Made by a program: the position numbers and the translations under genes. The notes under the pieces are model-generated. The model saw only the letters and a list, made by a program, of their open reading frames with translations, had not been told where the DNA came from and made no database searches. This document shows, one piece after another, positions 52,136-60,925 of a stretch of 64,000 bases of DNA. The stretch is from Flavobacterium foetidum (GTDB lineage: Bacteria > Bacteroidota > Bacteroidia > Flavobacteriales > Flavobacteriaceae): NCBI RefSeq assembly GCF_004634245.1, contig NZ_SJTF01000013.1, positions 101,631 to 165,630 on the forward strand. Reading direction: 5' to 3'. Numbering within the stretch: position 1 is the stretch's first letter; each line of letters opens with the position of its first letter.

Positions 52136-55100
52136 CTAAGTATTTCTAACTTTTACATGATAGAAAACGTTTGGTTTTGTACCAACATGTTCTAATAAGT
52201 GATAAGCTCTTTCGCTTTCAGCTAATTTAGCAACTGCGCTTTCTTTATCATTTACATCCCCAAATACCATTGCTCCAGAAGAACAAGCAGCAGAACAAGC
52301 ACAAGCATTGTTGAACTCATCTTTAGCAACCACTCTACCTTCGCGTTTAGCTTGAAGGATTACAGCTTGAGTACTTTGGATACAGAAAGAACATTTTTCC
52401 ATAACCCCACGAGAACGTACGTTTACGTCTGGATTTAATACCATACGACCTAAATCGTCATTCATATGATAATCGAATTCACTGTTTTTGTTATACAAGA
52501 ACCAGTTGAAACGACGCACTTTATAAGGACAGTTGTTAGCACAGTAACGAGTACCAACACATCTGTTGTAAGCCATGTGATTTTGACCTTGACGACCATG
52601 AGATGTAGCAGCAACAGGGCAAACAGTCTCACAAGGAGCGTGGTTACAGTGCTGACACATTACTGGTTGGAATGCAACTTGTGGATTCTCGCCTGGGTTC
52701 TCCATTTCATTGAATGTAGACAATGAGCTAGATAATCCTGCGATTCCTTCTTTTCTCTTATTGTCCCCTTCAAAAGTACTTTCAGAAGAATAGTATCTGT
52801 CGATACGTAACCAGTGCATATCACGGCTTCTTCTTACCTCTGCTTTACCAACAACTGGTACGTTGTTCTCAGCGTGACAAGCGATAACACAAGCCCCACA
52901 TCCAGTACAAGCATTTAAGTCGATAGAAAGGTTGAAGTGGTGCCCAGTAGTACGATCAAATGATTCCCATAAATCTACAGTTGAAGCTTGTACTTCTTGG
53001 TGATCTAGAGATACCATTGGTTTCTCGTTCCAATGTTCAGCACTTTCTTTATTAAATATATCTAAAGTAGTTTCTTTGATGATATCACCTCTTCCCATTA
53101 AGGTTTTCTGACCTTGAACACAAGCAAACTCATGCTCACCTGCAGCTTTCACAATAGAAACAGACTGAATTCCGTTGAAACCTTTATATAAAGCGTAAGC
53201 GTTTAAACCTACTTGCATTTCTTCTTTTAGAGAAGCTTTACGTCCGTAACCAAGAGCAAGACCTAAAGTTCCAACAGCTTGACCTGGTTGAACAATTACA
53301 GGAACATTCTCTAACTTAATTCCGTCAGCAGTTGTAATAGTAGCATAACTACCATTTAAACCTCCATTTGCAACAATTTCGTTAGATAAACCAAGTTTTT
53401 TTGCATCAGAATTTGAAACAGTAACATAGTTATCCCAAGAAACTCTTGTAATTGGATCTGGAAACTCCTGCAACCAAGGGTTGTTTGCATGTTGCCCGTC
53501 ACCCAAACCTGTTTTAGTGTATAATACTAATTCGTATTCACCAGCAGCTTTAGATTTTGAAAGAGCATTTGCTGCTGCAGAAGCATCAATTGCTCCACCA
53601 GCTAAAGCAACAGATTCTGTTACATAAACTCCATCATGCAATACTTTATTCCAAGATGATCCCGCTGTAAATGCAGCTGAATTAGCTTTTAAATAATCAT
53701 AGAAAGTACCAGCAGTGCCGTTTAATGACAATAATACATCCTGAAATTGTTTTGTATTAAAGATAGGACGGATAGTTGGTTGTGTTAAACTATATGTTCC
53801 TTTTGTTATCTCAACATCACCCCAAGACTCCAAATAGTGAGGAGCTGGAGCTGCAATTTTAACTAGAGATGCTGTTTCGTCTTCTTTTAATGAAAAGGCT
53901 ACCGAATTCTGAACTTTTTTCAATCCTGATACGAAAGCTTCTGAGTCAGCCAGAGTATAAACTGGATTTACACCGCTCATGATTAAAGTATGAACACTTC
54001 CAGCATTCAAATCTTTAATTAATTGCGCAACAGCAGCATTAGAACCTTTTCTAATTTGTCTTGCACCAGCAGTAGTAAAAGCTTCGCTAGCCAATATTTG
54101 GTTAATAGCTAAAACTAATAACTGAGCATTCTTATCTTCAATTCCAGATACCAAAACTCCTTTTGATCCAGCAGCTTTAAGCTGTTGTGCAGCTTTTACT
54201 ACTTCAGCTTTAGCATTTCCTTCTAAAGCTACGGGTATAGAAGCACCTGCAATAATATTATAAATTTGAACTAAAGCTTGCTTTTGAGCAACTGTAGTCA
54301 TTGGAACACGCTTATCAGCAGCAGCTCCAGATAATGTCATGTTTGATTCAAACTGGAAGTGACGAGACATTTTTCCGTTTTGAGGAATACGTCCTTTTGC
54401 ATATCCAGAATCATATCCTCCACCTTGCCAGTCTCCTAAGAAATCAGCGCCAACAGATACAATTAAAGAAGCTTTTGAAAAATCATAATCCACTAAAGCT
54501 CTTTGTCCGTATACAGTTTCAAAAGCATCTAAAGCTTCAGATGAAGAAACCGCATCATATACAACGTGCTTAGCATTTGGATTTTTAGCAATAAACTCAG
54601 CAATTAATTTCTCTGTAGATGGACTTGCTAAAGTATTAGTTAACAATACAACCTGGCCTCCTTTAGCTTTTGCTTCTGCTAAGCTAGATTTGATCTCTAA
54701 ATCTACAGCTGACCAAGTAGAAGGTTTTCCTTTTACTTTAGGCTCTTTCAAACGAGTGCTGTCATACAATCCTAAGATTGATGCATGAATTCTAGCATTT
54801 GCAGCAAATTTAGCTCCAGCAATTGTATTGTTTTCAATTTTAATTGGACGACCCTCACGAGTTTTAACCAAAAGGTTTGCAAAATCAAAACCATCAAAAA
54901 CGGTAGTTGCATAATAATCTGCAACACCAGGAATGATTTGCTCTGGTTGTAATACATAAGGGATAGACTTGTGAACTGGACCTTCGCAAGCAGCCAATGT
55001 AACAGCTGCAGTACTAAACCCTACGTACTTTAAAAAGTCACGACGTGAAGTTCCAGATGAAGATAAAGCTTCAGCATTACCTAAAAACTCATCAGTTGGA

Positions 55101-55195
55101 ATTTCTTCAACGAATTCGTTATTTCTAAGCGCCTCAACAATAGAGCTATTTTCTAGCTCCTCAACACTTTTCCAGTATTTTTTGTTTGATGACAT
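52136..55195 (-). CDS. actB: Alternative Complex III subunit ActB (molybdopterin-like plus iron-sulfur)
   Basis: 1019 residues. A twin-arginine motif SRRDFLKYVGF at about 50-60 and a lipobox Cys70 (TLAAC) predict Tat export and lipid anchoring. Residues about 80-720 resemble the molybdopterin oxidoreductase fold; ACIII is known to lack the pterin. The C-terminal ferredoxin-like part has four cluster motifs: CTGCGACVIAC, CQHCNHAPCETVC, CVGTRYCANNC and CSFC plus CACSAAC. In ACIII these hold three [4Fe-4S] and one [3Fe-4S] clusters that carry electrons from quinol towards ActA. Confidence 0.97.
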   Translation of the reverse strand: MSSNKKYWKSVEELENSSIVEALRNNEFVEEIPTDEFLGNAEALSSSGTSRRDFLKYVGFSTAAVTLAACEGPVHKSIPYVLQPEQIIPGVADYYATTVFDGFDFANLLVKTREGRPIKIENNTIAGAKFAANARIHASILGLYDSTRLKEPKVKGKPSTWSAVDLEIKSSLAEAKAKGGQVVLLTNTLASPSTEKLIAEFIAKNPNAKHVVYDAVSSSEALDAFETVYGQRALVDYDFSKASLIVSVGADFLGDWQGGGYDSGYAKGRIPQNGKMSRHFQFESNMTLSGAAADKRVPMTTVAQKQALVQIYNIIAGASIPVALEGNAKAEVVKAAQQLKAAGSKGVLVSGIEDKNAQLLVLAINQILASEAFTTAGARQIRKGSNAAVAQLIKDLNAGSVHTLIMSGVNPVYTLADSEAFVSGLKKVQNSVAFSLKEDETASLVKIAAPAPHYLESWGDVEITKGTYSLTQPTIRPIFNTKQFQDVLLSLNGTAGTFYDYLKANSAAFTAGSSWNKVLHDGVYVTESVALAGGAIDASAAANALSKSKAAGEYELVLYTKTGLGDGQHANNPWLQEFPDPITRVSWDNYVTVSNSDAKKLGLSNEIVANGGLNGSYATITTADGIKLENVPVIVQPGQAVGTLGLALGYGRKASLKEEMQVGLNAYALYKGFNGIQSVSIVKAAGEHEFACVQGQKTLMGRGDIIKETTLDIFNKESAEHWNEKPMVSLDHQEVQASTVDLWESFDRTTGHHFNLSIDLNACTGCGACVIACHAENNVPVVGKAEVRRSRDMHWLRIDRYYSSESTFEGDNKRKEGIAGLSSSLSTFNEMENPGENPQVAFQPVMCQHCNHAPCETVCPVAATSHGRQGQNHMAYNRCVGTRYCANNCPYKVRRFNWFLYNKNSEFDYHMNDDLGRMVLNPDVNVRSRGVMEKCSFCIQSTQAVILQAKREGRVVAKDEFNNACACSAACSSGAMVFGDVNDKESAVAKLAESERAYHLLEHVGTKPNVFYHVKVRNT

Positions 55196-55227
55196 TGTAT
55201 ATATATATTAAAATCTTAATAAATCGA

Positions 55228-56556
55228 TTAATAGTGGCATTTACCGCATTCTAAACCTCCCATTTGCGCTGCAGTTAATTTCTCTACACCGTATTTTTTA
55301 GAAAGTTCAGCATGAATCTTATCATAGTAAGCATTGCCTTCCATCTTAACATCTGTTTTTCTGTGACAGTCAACACACCATCCCATTGTTAATTTAGAGT
55401 ATTGCTTCATGATTTCGAATTCTTGTACTGGACCGTGACAAGTTTGACATTCAATTCCAGCAACAGAAACGTGTTGTGAGTGATTGAAGTAAACAAAATC
55501 AGGAAGATTATGAATACGAACCCATTTTACTGGCATCGTTTTACCAGTATAAGCCTGTTTAGTCTTATCCCATCCAACAGCATCATATAATTTTTGGATT
55601 TGAGCATCGTAAAATGCTTTGCTGTATTCAGCTGTAGCAGTAGTTTCTGCAACTTCTGAAATGTTTTTATGACAGTTCATACAAACATTCAATGAAGGAA
55701 TACCAGCTGTCTTACTTACACGTGCAGCAGAGTGGCAATATTTACAATTGATTTCATTATCACCAGCGTGAATTTTGTGAGAGTAGTGAATTGGCTGAAT
55801 AGGCTCATAATCTTGATCCACACCTACCTGCATTAGGTATCCGTATACAAAATAACCACTTGCCAAAAGTAAAAAGATTGAAGTAACCAAAACCAAGAAC
55901 TGATTTCGAACAAAAGCTTTCCAGATTGGAGTTCTAGCCTCTTTTGGAGCAACCTCAATACCGTTTCTATTTGCTACTTTAGTAAGCACTTTGTTCACCA
56001 TGAACAACATAACCACCAAGATAGCCATTACAAGAGCAAGAGCCCCTAAAATAATATTATTTGAAATCCCACCACCTTGCACATCTGTATTAGGAGGCGT
56101 TGTAGGACCTGCGGTAGCAGGTTCAGCTTTAGGCTGAGAAGTATAAGCAAGAATGTTATCAATATCCCCTTCAGAAAGCTGAGGAAAAGATGTCATTACT
56201 GCTTTATTGTTTTCTTCAAAAAGTTTAACAGCAACAGGATCACCTGACTTAATCATGTCAGAACTGTTATGCACCCACTTGTAAAGCCAAGCTTTATCAT
56301 GTTTCTCGGCAACTCCCCTTAAAGCAGGTCCAGTTGACTTAGCATCTAATTTGTGACATGCAGCGCAATTTGCATTAAAAAGTTCCTTCCCTTTTACTGG
56401 ATCACCGCCTTCTGCAGCAGGCGCAGCCGCCGCAGCTTCAGGCGCTGCAGCAGCTGCAGGCTCTTGAGCGAATGACGTTAGGGAGAAAATCAAAGTCAGC
56501 GATAAGCTAAGCAATAATTTTCTTGAGATCGAATTATGGTTACCCACCTTTTTCAT
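55228..56556 (-). CDS. actA: Alternative Complex III subunit ActA with an extra N-terminal cytochrome c domain
   Basis: 442 residues. Signal peptide (about 1-31), an Ala/Pro-rich linker, a class I cytochrome c domain (about 50-145) with CAACH at 64-68 and a probable Met ligand near AVMTSF, two transmembrane helices (about 165-190 and 213-235), then a multihaem domain with CKYCH, CMNCH, CQTCH, CVDCH and CGKCH. Six haem motifs are therefore visible, five in the usual ActA part plus one N-terminal. The domain order suggests an extra electron carrier tethered to the complex. It is the first gene of the operon, behind a good promoter. Confidence 0.95.
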   Translation of the reverse strand: MKKVGNHNSISRKLLLSLSLTLIFSLTSFAQEPAAAAAPEAAAAAPAAEGGDPVKGKELFNANCAACHKLDAKSTGPALRGVAEKHDKAWLYKWVHNSSDMIKSGDPVAVKLFEENNKAVMTSFPQLSEGDIDNILAYTSQPKAEPATAGPTTPPNTDVQGGGISNNIILGALALVMAILVVMLFMVNKVLTKVANRNGIEVAPKEARTPIWKAFVRNQFLVLVTSIFLLLASGYFVYGYLMQVGVDQDYEPIQPIHYSHKIHAGDNEINCKYCHSAARVSKTAGIPSLNVCMNCHKNISEVAETTATAEYSKAFYDAQIQKLYDAVGWDKTKQAYTGKTMPVKWVRIHNLPDFVYFNHSQHVSVAGIECQTCHGPVQEFEIMKQYSKLTMGWCVDCHRKTDVKMEGNAYYDKIHAELSKKYGVEKLTAAQMGGLECGKCHY

Positions 56557-56643
56557 ATAGTATAAATAATTGTCTACTAATTTTTGGTATGATTTTTTCT
56601 GTTCTAAATAGAGCTAAATCGATACCGTCTTTTAAAACCTGCA

Positions 56644-56673
56644 CAAAAATACGACTTATGAACTATTCTCAAA
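56644..56673 (-). promoter_or_regulatory. promoter of the act-cox operon
   Basis: On the minus strand, TTTG at 56673-56670, an 18-bp spacer and TATTTTTG at 56651-56644 match both Bacteroidota elements. The start would be near 56638, giving a leader of about 80 nt before the actA ATG. Confidence 0.7.
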
Positions 56674-56749
56674 ACCTTAAAATACTCTTAAATATCAATT
56701 TATATCAATTCTAAATAATATTAAAATTTTACATCCGAACTTTAAATAG

Positions 56750-56757
56750 TATTTTTG
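56750..56757 (+). promoter_or_regulatory. probable -7 element for the SPOR-domain gene
   Basis: TATTTTTG matches TAnnTTTG, 18 bp before the chosen ATG at 56776. It includes the TTG at 56755 that would begin a longer frame, so the ATG is preferred as the start. No obvious -33 TTG. Confidence 0.5.
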
Positions 56758-56775
56758 CATAAAAACCATCACATT

Positions 56776-57165
56776 ATGAGAATTTTAAGCCCTTCAAAAA
56801 GCCTTATGCTGGCAATTACAACGATTGCTTTTGCACATAATATTAACGCACAAGACCAAAATTTAACACTGAATCAAGACAGCAAATTTGAGCAGCTTCT
56901 TAACGAGAAACGTAAAATTAACACGTCATTAAGCACAAACGACACCTATAGAATTCAAATCTTTAGCGGAAAAAGCGATGAAGCAAAAAAAACACTCTCT
57001 GATTTTAAAAGAGAAAATTCTGCTATTGACGGCACCATAATTTTCAGCACACCAAATTACAAAGTAATTGTTGGAAATTTTAAAACGAGGATTGAGGCCG
57101 AAAGAAATCTAATTGAAATCAAAAAAAGGTACAAAAGCGTTTTTCTTCTTAAGCCAGGAAAATAA
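56776..57165 (+). CDS. secreted SPOR-domain protein
   Basis: About 129 residues from ATG 56776. A signal peptide (about 1-26, ending NINAQ) precedes a short linker and one SPOR domain (about 50-128) seen in TYRIQIFSGKSDEAKKTLSDF and YKVIVGNFKTRIEAERNLIEI. SPOR domains bind denuded glycan strands of peptidoglycan, often at division sites. It is small and consists of little else. It is divergent from actA and ends at a shared terminator with the DUF4920 gene. Confidence 0.85.
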   Translation: MRILSPSKSLMLAITTIAFAHNINAQDQNLTLNQDSKFEQLLNEKRKINTSLSTNDTYRIQIFSGKSDEAKKTLSDFKRENSAIDGTIIFSTPNYKVIVGNFKTRIEAERNLIEIKKRYKSVFLLKPGK

Positions 57166-57173
57166 AAAACAAC

Positions 57174-57204
57174 AAAAAAGCGAGATATAAATCTCGCTTT
57201 TTTT
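57174..57204. terminator. bidirectional intrinsic terminator
   Basis: AGCGAGAT (57179-57186), loop ATAA, ATCTCGCT (57191-57198), with A-rich left and T-rich right flanks. It serves the SPOR gene (+) and could stop the DUF4920 transcript (-). I see nothing else in 57205-57317. Confidence 0.88.
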
Positions 57205-57317
57205 ATAGAATTAAAATCTTATTTCAAGTATTGCAACTTCTTTTACAACAGAAGATAGCTTATTAAAATCATTATTTCAACTCTGTTTTCAGAGCAGCAC
57301 AAGGCTAAAAGAAGGAA

Positions 57318-57827
57318 TTAATTAACCACTTTAATTCCACTTGCTAAAAAACGAATTTCTTCTTTTGGAGTCTTAATTGCATCAATTTCAGCTCTGGATT
57401 TCTTAGCATCTTTAGCATAATGTTTCAACTCCTCAACAGAGGTGATTTTCTTCTCTGCCACACCCTCTAAAACCACATTTTTACCTTTTAATGCGGTCGG
57501 AACAAAAAACGCATAATCTTTCATTTTAACAAAAAACGAAGTCCCCTCCTCTGTCTTGATAGTTACCCAACAACCTCTTTTTGGACAAACACCCGTAACT
57601 TCTCCTTTAACAGCAACATTTTCGGCTTTATTTTTGCCTTGTAGCTCACCGTCGAGCTCTTTAACAGAAACAGCTCTATCGACCACTACATTAGGAATAT
57701 CAGCTCCATAAAAATCTCCTACAAGTGCATTTCCGTGAGGCGGCGCCGGTTTCTCTACCGCTTCTTGAGCAAAAGATAGAGTTGAAAAACTTATAAATAA
57801 AACGAATGAGCAGAGTGCTAATTTCAT
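57318..57827 (-). CDS. DUF4920 domain-containing secreted protein
   Basis: 169 residues with a signal peptide (about 1-20, ending LSFAQ). The segment VAVKGEVTGVCPKRGCWVTI (about 72-91), followed by FVKMKDYAFFVPTALKGKNVVLEGVA, is the DUF4920 pattern and resembles an OB fold. The role is unknown. The two Cys, five residues apart, could be redox-active or bind metal; this is inference. It is monocistronic, with its own promoter, and convergent with the SPOR gene. Confidence 0.85.
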   Translation of the reverse strand: MKLALCSFVLFISFSTLSFAQEAVEKPAPPHGNALVGDFYGADIPNVVVDRAVSVKELDGELQGKNKAENVAVKGEVTGVCPKRGCWVTIKTEEGTSFFVKMKDYAFFVPTALKGKNVVLEGVAEKKITSVEELKHYAKDAKKSRAEIDAIKTPKEEIRFLASGIKVVN

Positions 57828-57856
57828 ATTTCAATAGTATTAAAAATTAATTACTC

Positions 57857-57889
57857 CAAAAATACTATTAAATCTTGAGATAACTCAAA
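57857..57889 (-). promoter_or_regulatory. promoter of the DUF4920 gene
   Basis: On the minus strand, TTTG at 57889-57886, a 21-bp spacer and TATTTTTG at 57864-57857, 30 bp before the ATG. Confidence 0.6.
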
Positions 57890-57947
57890 ACATATTTTTA
57901 TTAACAAATCCTAAAAAATCAAAAATCAATTTCAAAAAAGTACTGGC

Positions 57948-57976
57948 AAAAAAAAGTCCCAATTTTCATTGGGACT
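57948..57976 (-). terminator. intrinsic terminator after infB
   Basis: AGTCCCAAT (57955-57963) pairs with ATTGGGACT (57968-57976) around a four-base loop, and the minus strand continues into T residues. Confidence 0.9.
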
Positions 57977-57996
57977 CTTCATATGTTTTCGAAATA

Positions 57997-60867
57997 TTAT
58001 TTCAATTTCTTTTTAATTGCCACTTCGTGGTAAGCTTCAATCACATCATTAATCTCGATATCATTAAATCCTTTGATCTGAATACCGCAGTCGTAACCTT
58101 TTGTTACTTCTTTAACATCGTCTTTGAATCGTTTTAAAGCAACGAGTTCACCAGTATGAACCACGACACCTTCTCTAATAACTCTGATTTTAGATGTTCT
58201 CAAAATTTTACCATCTGTTACCATACATCCTGCAATTGAACCAACTTTAGAAATCTTGAAAATCTCACGAATCTCTGCAGTTCCCAGAACTTCCTCTTTC
58301 ATTTCTGGAGCCAACATTCCTTCCATCGCATCTTTCAAGTCATCGATAGCGGCATAAATGATAGAGTAGTAACGGATATCAATTTCTTCTTTATCTGCTA
58401 GCTGTCTTGCATTTCCAGCAGGACGCACATTAAATCCGATAATAATTGCATCAGAAGCAGAAGCCAACATAACATCGGTCTCTGTAATTGCCCCTACCCC
58501 TTTATGAATAATATTAATCTGAATCTCGTCTGTAGAAAGTTTAGAGAACGAATCAGACAATGCTTCAACAGAACCGTCAACGTCCCCTTTAAGGATTACA
58601 TTCAATTCTTTAAACTGACCAAGCGCAATACGACGGCCAATTTCGTCAAGTGTAATATGTCTTTGTGTACGAACTGATTGTTCACGCATTAATTGAGAAC
58701 GTTTTGATGCAATTTGTTTTGCTTCTTTTTCGTCTTCAAAAACGTTAAACTTATCACCCGCAGTTGCAGCACCATCTAAACCTAAGACCGAAACTGGGGT
58801 CGAAGGACCTGCTTCTAAAACAGTATGCCCTCTTTCATCATGCATCGCTTTAACTTTACCATGATGTTTTCCGGCAAGCATATAGTCTCCAATTTTTAAA
58901 GTTCCTTGCTGCACCAAGATTGTAGATACATATCCTTTTCCTTTATCTAAATAAGCTTCTACAACAGTACCTTGCGCCGCTTTGTTTGGATTAGCTTTTA
59001 AATCTAGAATCTCTGCTTCTAATAAAACCTTTTCTAGTAATTCTTTTACTCCTGTTCCGATTTTTGCAGAAATATCATGAGACTGAATTTTTCCACCCCA
59101 ATCTTCTACAAGTAAATTCATACCCGCCAAACGTTCTTTGATCTTTTCAACATTTGCATTTGGCTTATCAATTTTATTGATTGCAAATATAATCGGAACT
59201 CCCGCAGCTTGTGCGTGAGAAATCGCTTCTTTTGTCTGTGGCATAATATCATCATCCGCCGCCACTACAATAATCGCAATATCGGTAACTTGAGCTCCAC
59301 GTGCACGCATCGCAGTAAACGCCTCGTGACCTGGAGTATCTAAGAATGCAATTTTTTGCCCGTTGTCTAAAGTAACTCCATAAGCTCCAATGTGCTGCGT
59401 AATACCTCCAGATTCACCAGCAATAACATTTTCTTTACGAATATAATCCAGTAAAGATGTTTTACCGTGGTCAACGTGACCCATTACCGTCACAATTGGT
59501 GCTCTTGTAACTAAATCTTCTTCTTTATCTTCAACAACTTCAATTGCTTCTTCGATATCTACCGTAATAAATTCAACATCGTAACCGAATTCGTCGGCAA
59601 CAATCGTCAAGGTTTCAGCATCTAGACGCTGGTTCATGGTTACCATGATACCAAGAGACATACAAGTTCCAATTACTTTTGTAATCGGCACATCCATCAT
59701 GATAGCGATTTCACCTACTGTAACGAATTCTGTAACCTTAATTGTTTTACTTCCTTCGTCAAGAGCTCTTTGTTCGTCATCAGATTTCTGACGATGCGTT
59801 TCTCTTTTATCTCTTCTGTATTTTGCCGCTTTAGATTTACCGCCTTTACCTTGAAGTTTTTCAAGCGTTTCTCTAATTTGGTTTTTCACTTCTTCTTCAG
59901 TAGGCTCAACTTTAGCAGCAACCGCAGGACGGTTTCCTTTTACAAAACCAGGTCTTGCGCTTCTATTAGCATTAAATCCGCCTCCAGAATTTTGATTGTT
60001 CTTATTTTGATTTGGAGTACCACCCTGCTGCTGGTTTCCAGTTGCTGGTTTTACAGCACCTGGTGTACCTGGCTTAGGAGCAATTCTTTTACGCTTATTT
60101 TTGTTTGCGTTGTTTCCTGCTCCTGGAACTCCTGGTTTATTTTGTGCAGCTTTTGGATCCTCTTTCTTTTTCTTAGGCTTATTGAATTGAGATAAATCAA
60201 TTGTCTGACCCGTAAGAGTTGTTCCTGTCAGCTTTTGATATTGAGTAGTAATTGTCTCCTCAGATGTTGTAGGATCCAGAGATATTATTGGCTCCTGAGC
60301 TGTTTTTGAAACATCCGGCTTAACTTCATTCTTTTCGGTAATAACTTTTTCAGGTCTTTTTTCTTCAGAAGTTTCTTTTACAGGACTTTCCGGCTGTACA
60401 TTTACAGGCTGAACCGGCTTCTCTGCTGGAGTCTGAACCGTTTTTGGCTCTTCAGCCTTAACAGGCTCTTCAGACTGAGCTGTCGCCGTGACAGGTTTTT
60501 TCGGATTTAAATCAATTTTTCCAACTTGTACAGGACCACTTACAACTGCTCTAGCCTTTATAACTTCCTGCTGTTTTTGGCGCTCTTCTTCCTGTCTGCG
60601 TTTGTCTTCAATTTCTTTTTCACGCTCAACACGCAGCGCTTCTTTTTCTTTTCTTTTTTCTTCTCCAACCTCTTTAGAAGCTTCCTTATTACCCTTATCG
60701 CCCGCAAATTGGCTTTGTAGGATATTAAATTCCGCATCAGAAATTTTAGCGTTCGGATTTGCATCAATAGCAATACCCTTATCTTTCAGATAATCAACAG
60801 CTCTTTCTAATGAAATATTTAATTCCCTTAAAACCTTGTTTATTCTTATTACTCTCTCTTCAGACAT
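57997..60867 (-). CDS. infB: translation initiation factor IF-2
   Basis: 956 residues. The N-terminal IF2-N domain (about 1-55) is followed by a long charged, Pro/Asn-rich linker (about 65-370), a second IF2-N-like region, then the GTPase with GHVDHGKTS, DTPGHEAF and NKIDKPNAN, and the C-terminal domains that bind fMet-tRNA. It recruits initiator tRNA to the 30S subunit. It is the last gene of the rimP-nusA-infB operon, 58 bp after nusA, and is followed by a strong terminator. Confidence 0.98.
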   Translation of the reverse strand: MSEERVIRINKVLRELNISLERAVDYLKDKGIAIDANPNAKISDAEFNILQSQFAGDKGNKEASKEVGEEKRKEKEALRVEREKEIEDKRRQEEERQKQQEVIKARAVVSGPVQVGKIDLNPKKPVTATAQSEEPVKAEEPKTVQTPAEKPVQPVNVQPESPVKETSEEKRPEKVITEKNEVKPDVSKTAQEPIISLDPTTSEETITTQYQKLTGTTLTGQTIDLSQFNKPKKKKEDPKAAQNKPGVPGAGNNANKNKRKRIAPKPGTPGAVKPATGNQQQGGTPNQNKNNQNSGGGFNANRSARPGFVKGNRPAVAAKVEPTEEEVKNQIRETLEKLQGKGGKSKAAKYRRDKRETHRQKSDDEQRALDEGSKTIKVTEFVTVGEIAIMMDVPITKVIGTCMSLGIMVTMNQRLDAETLTIVADEFGYDVEFITVDIEEAIEVVEDKEEDLVTRAPIVTVMGHVDHGKTSLLDYIRKENVIAGESGGITQHIGAYGVTLDNGQKIAFLDTPGHEAFTAMRARGAQVTDIAIIVVAADDDIMPQTKEAISHAQAAGVPIIFAINKIDKPNANVEKIKERLAGMNLLVEDWGGKIQSHDISAKIGTGVKELLEKVLLEAEILDLKANPNKAAQGTVVEAYLDKGKGYVSTILVQQGTLKIGDYMLAGKHHGKVKAMHDERGHTVLEAGPSTPVSVLGLDGAATAGDKFNVFEDEKEAKQIASKRSQLMREQSVRTQRHITLDEIGRRIALGQFKELNVILKGDVDGSVEALSDSFSKLSTDEIQINIIHKGVGAITETDVMLASASDAIIIGFNVRPAGNARQLADKEEIDIRYYSIIYAAIDDLKDAMEGMLAPEMKEEVLGTAEIREIFKISKVGSIAGCMVTDGKILRTSKIRVIREGVVVHTGELVALKRFKDDVKEVTKGYDCGIQIKGFNDIEINDVIEAYHEVAIKKKLK

Positions 60868-60925
60868 ATAACCTTTTTATTATTACCTTTTTCGTTGTGT
60901 TGTTGAGCCGATGTAAAGCATGAGC

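Noticed and set aside
57205..57317. Possible small RNA or gene between the shared terminator and the DUF4920 gene
   Set aside because: No promoter, no stable hairpin and no open frame of note.
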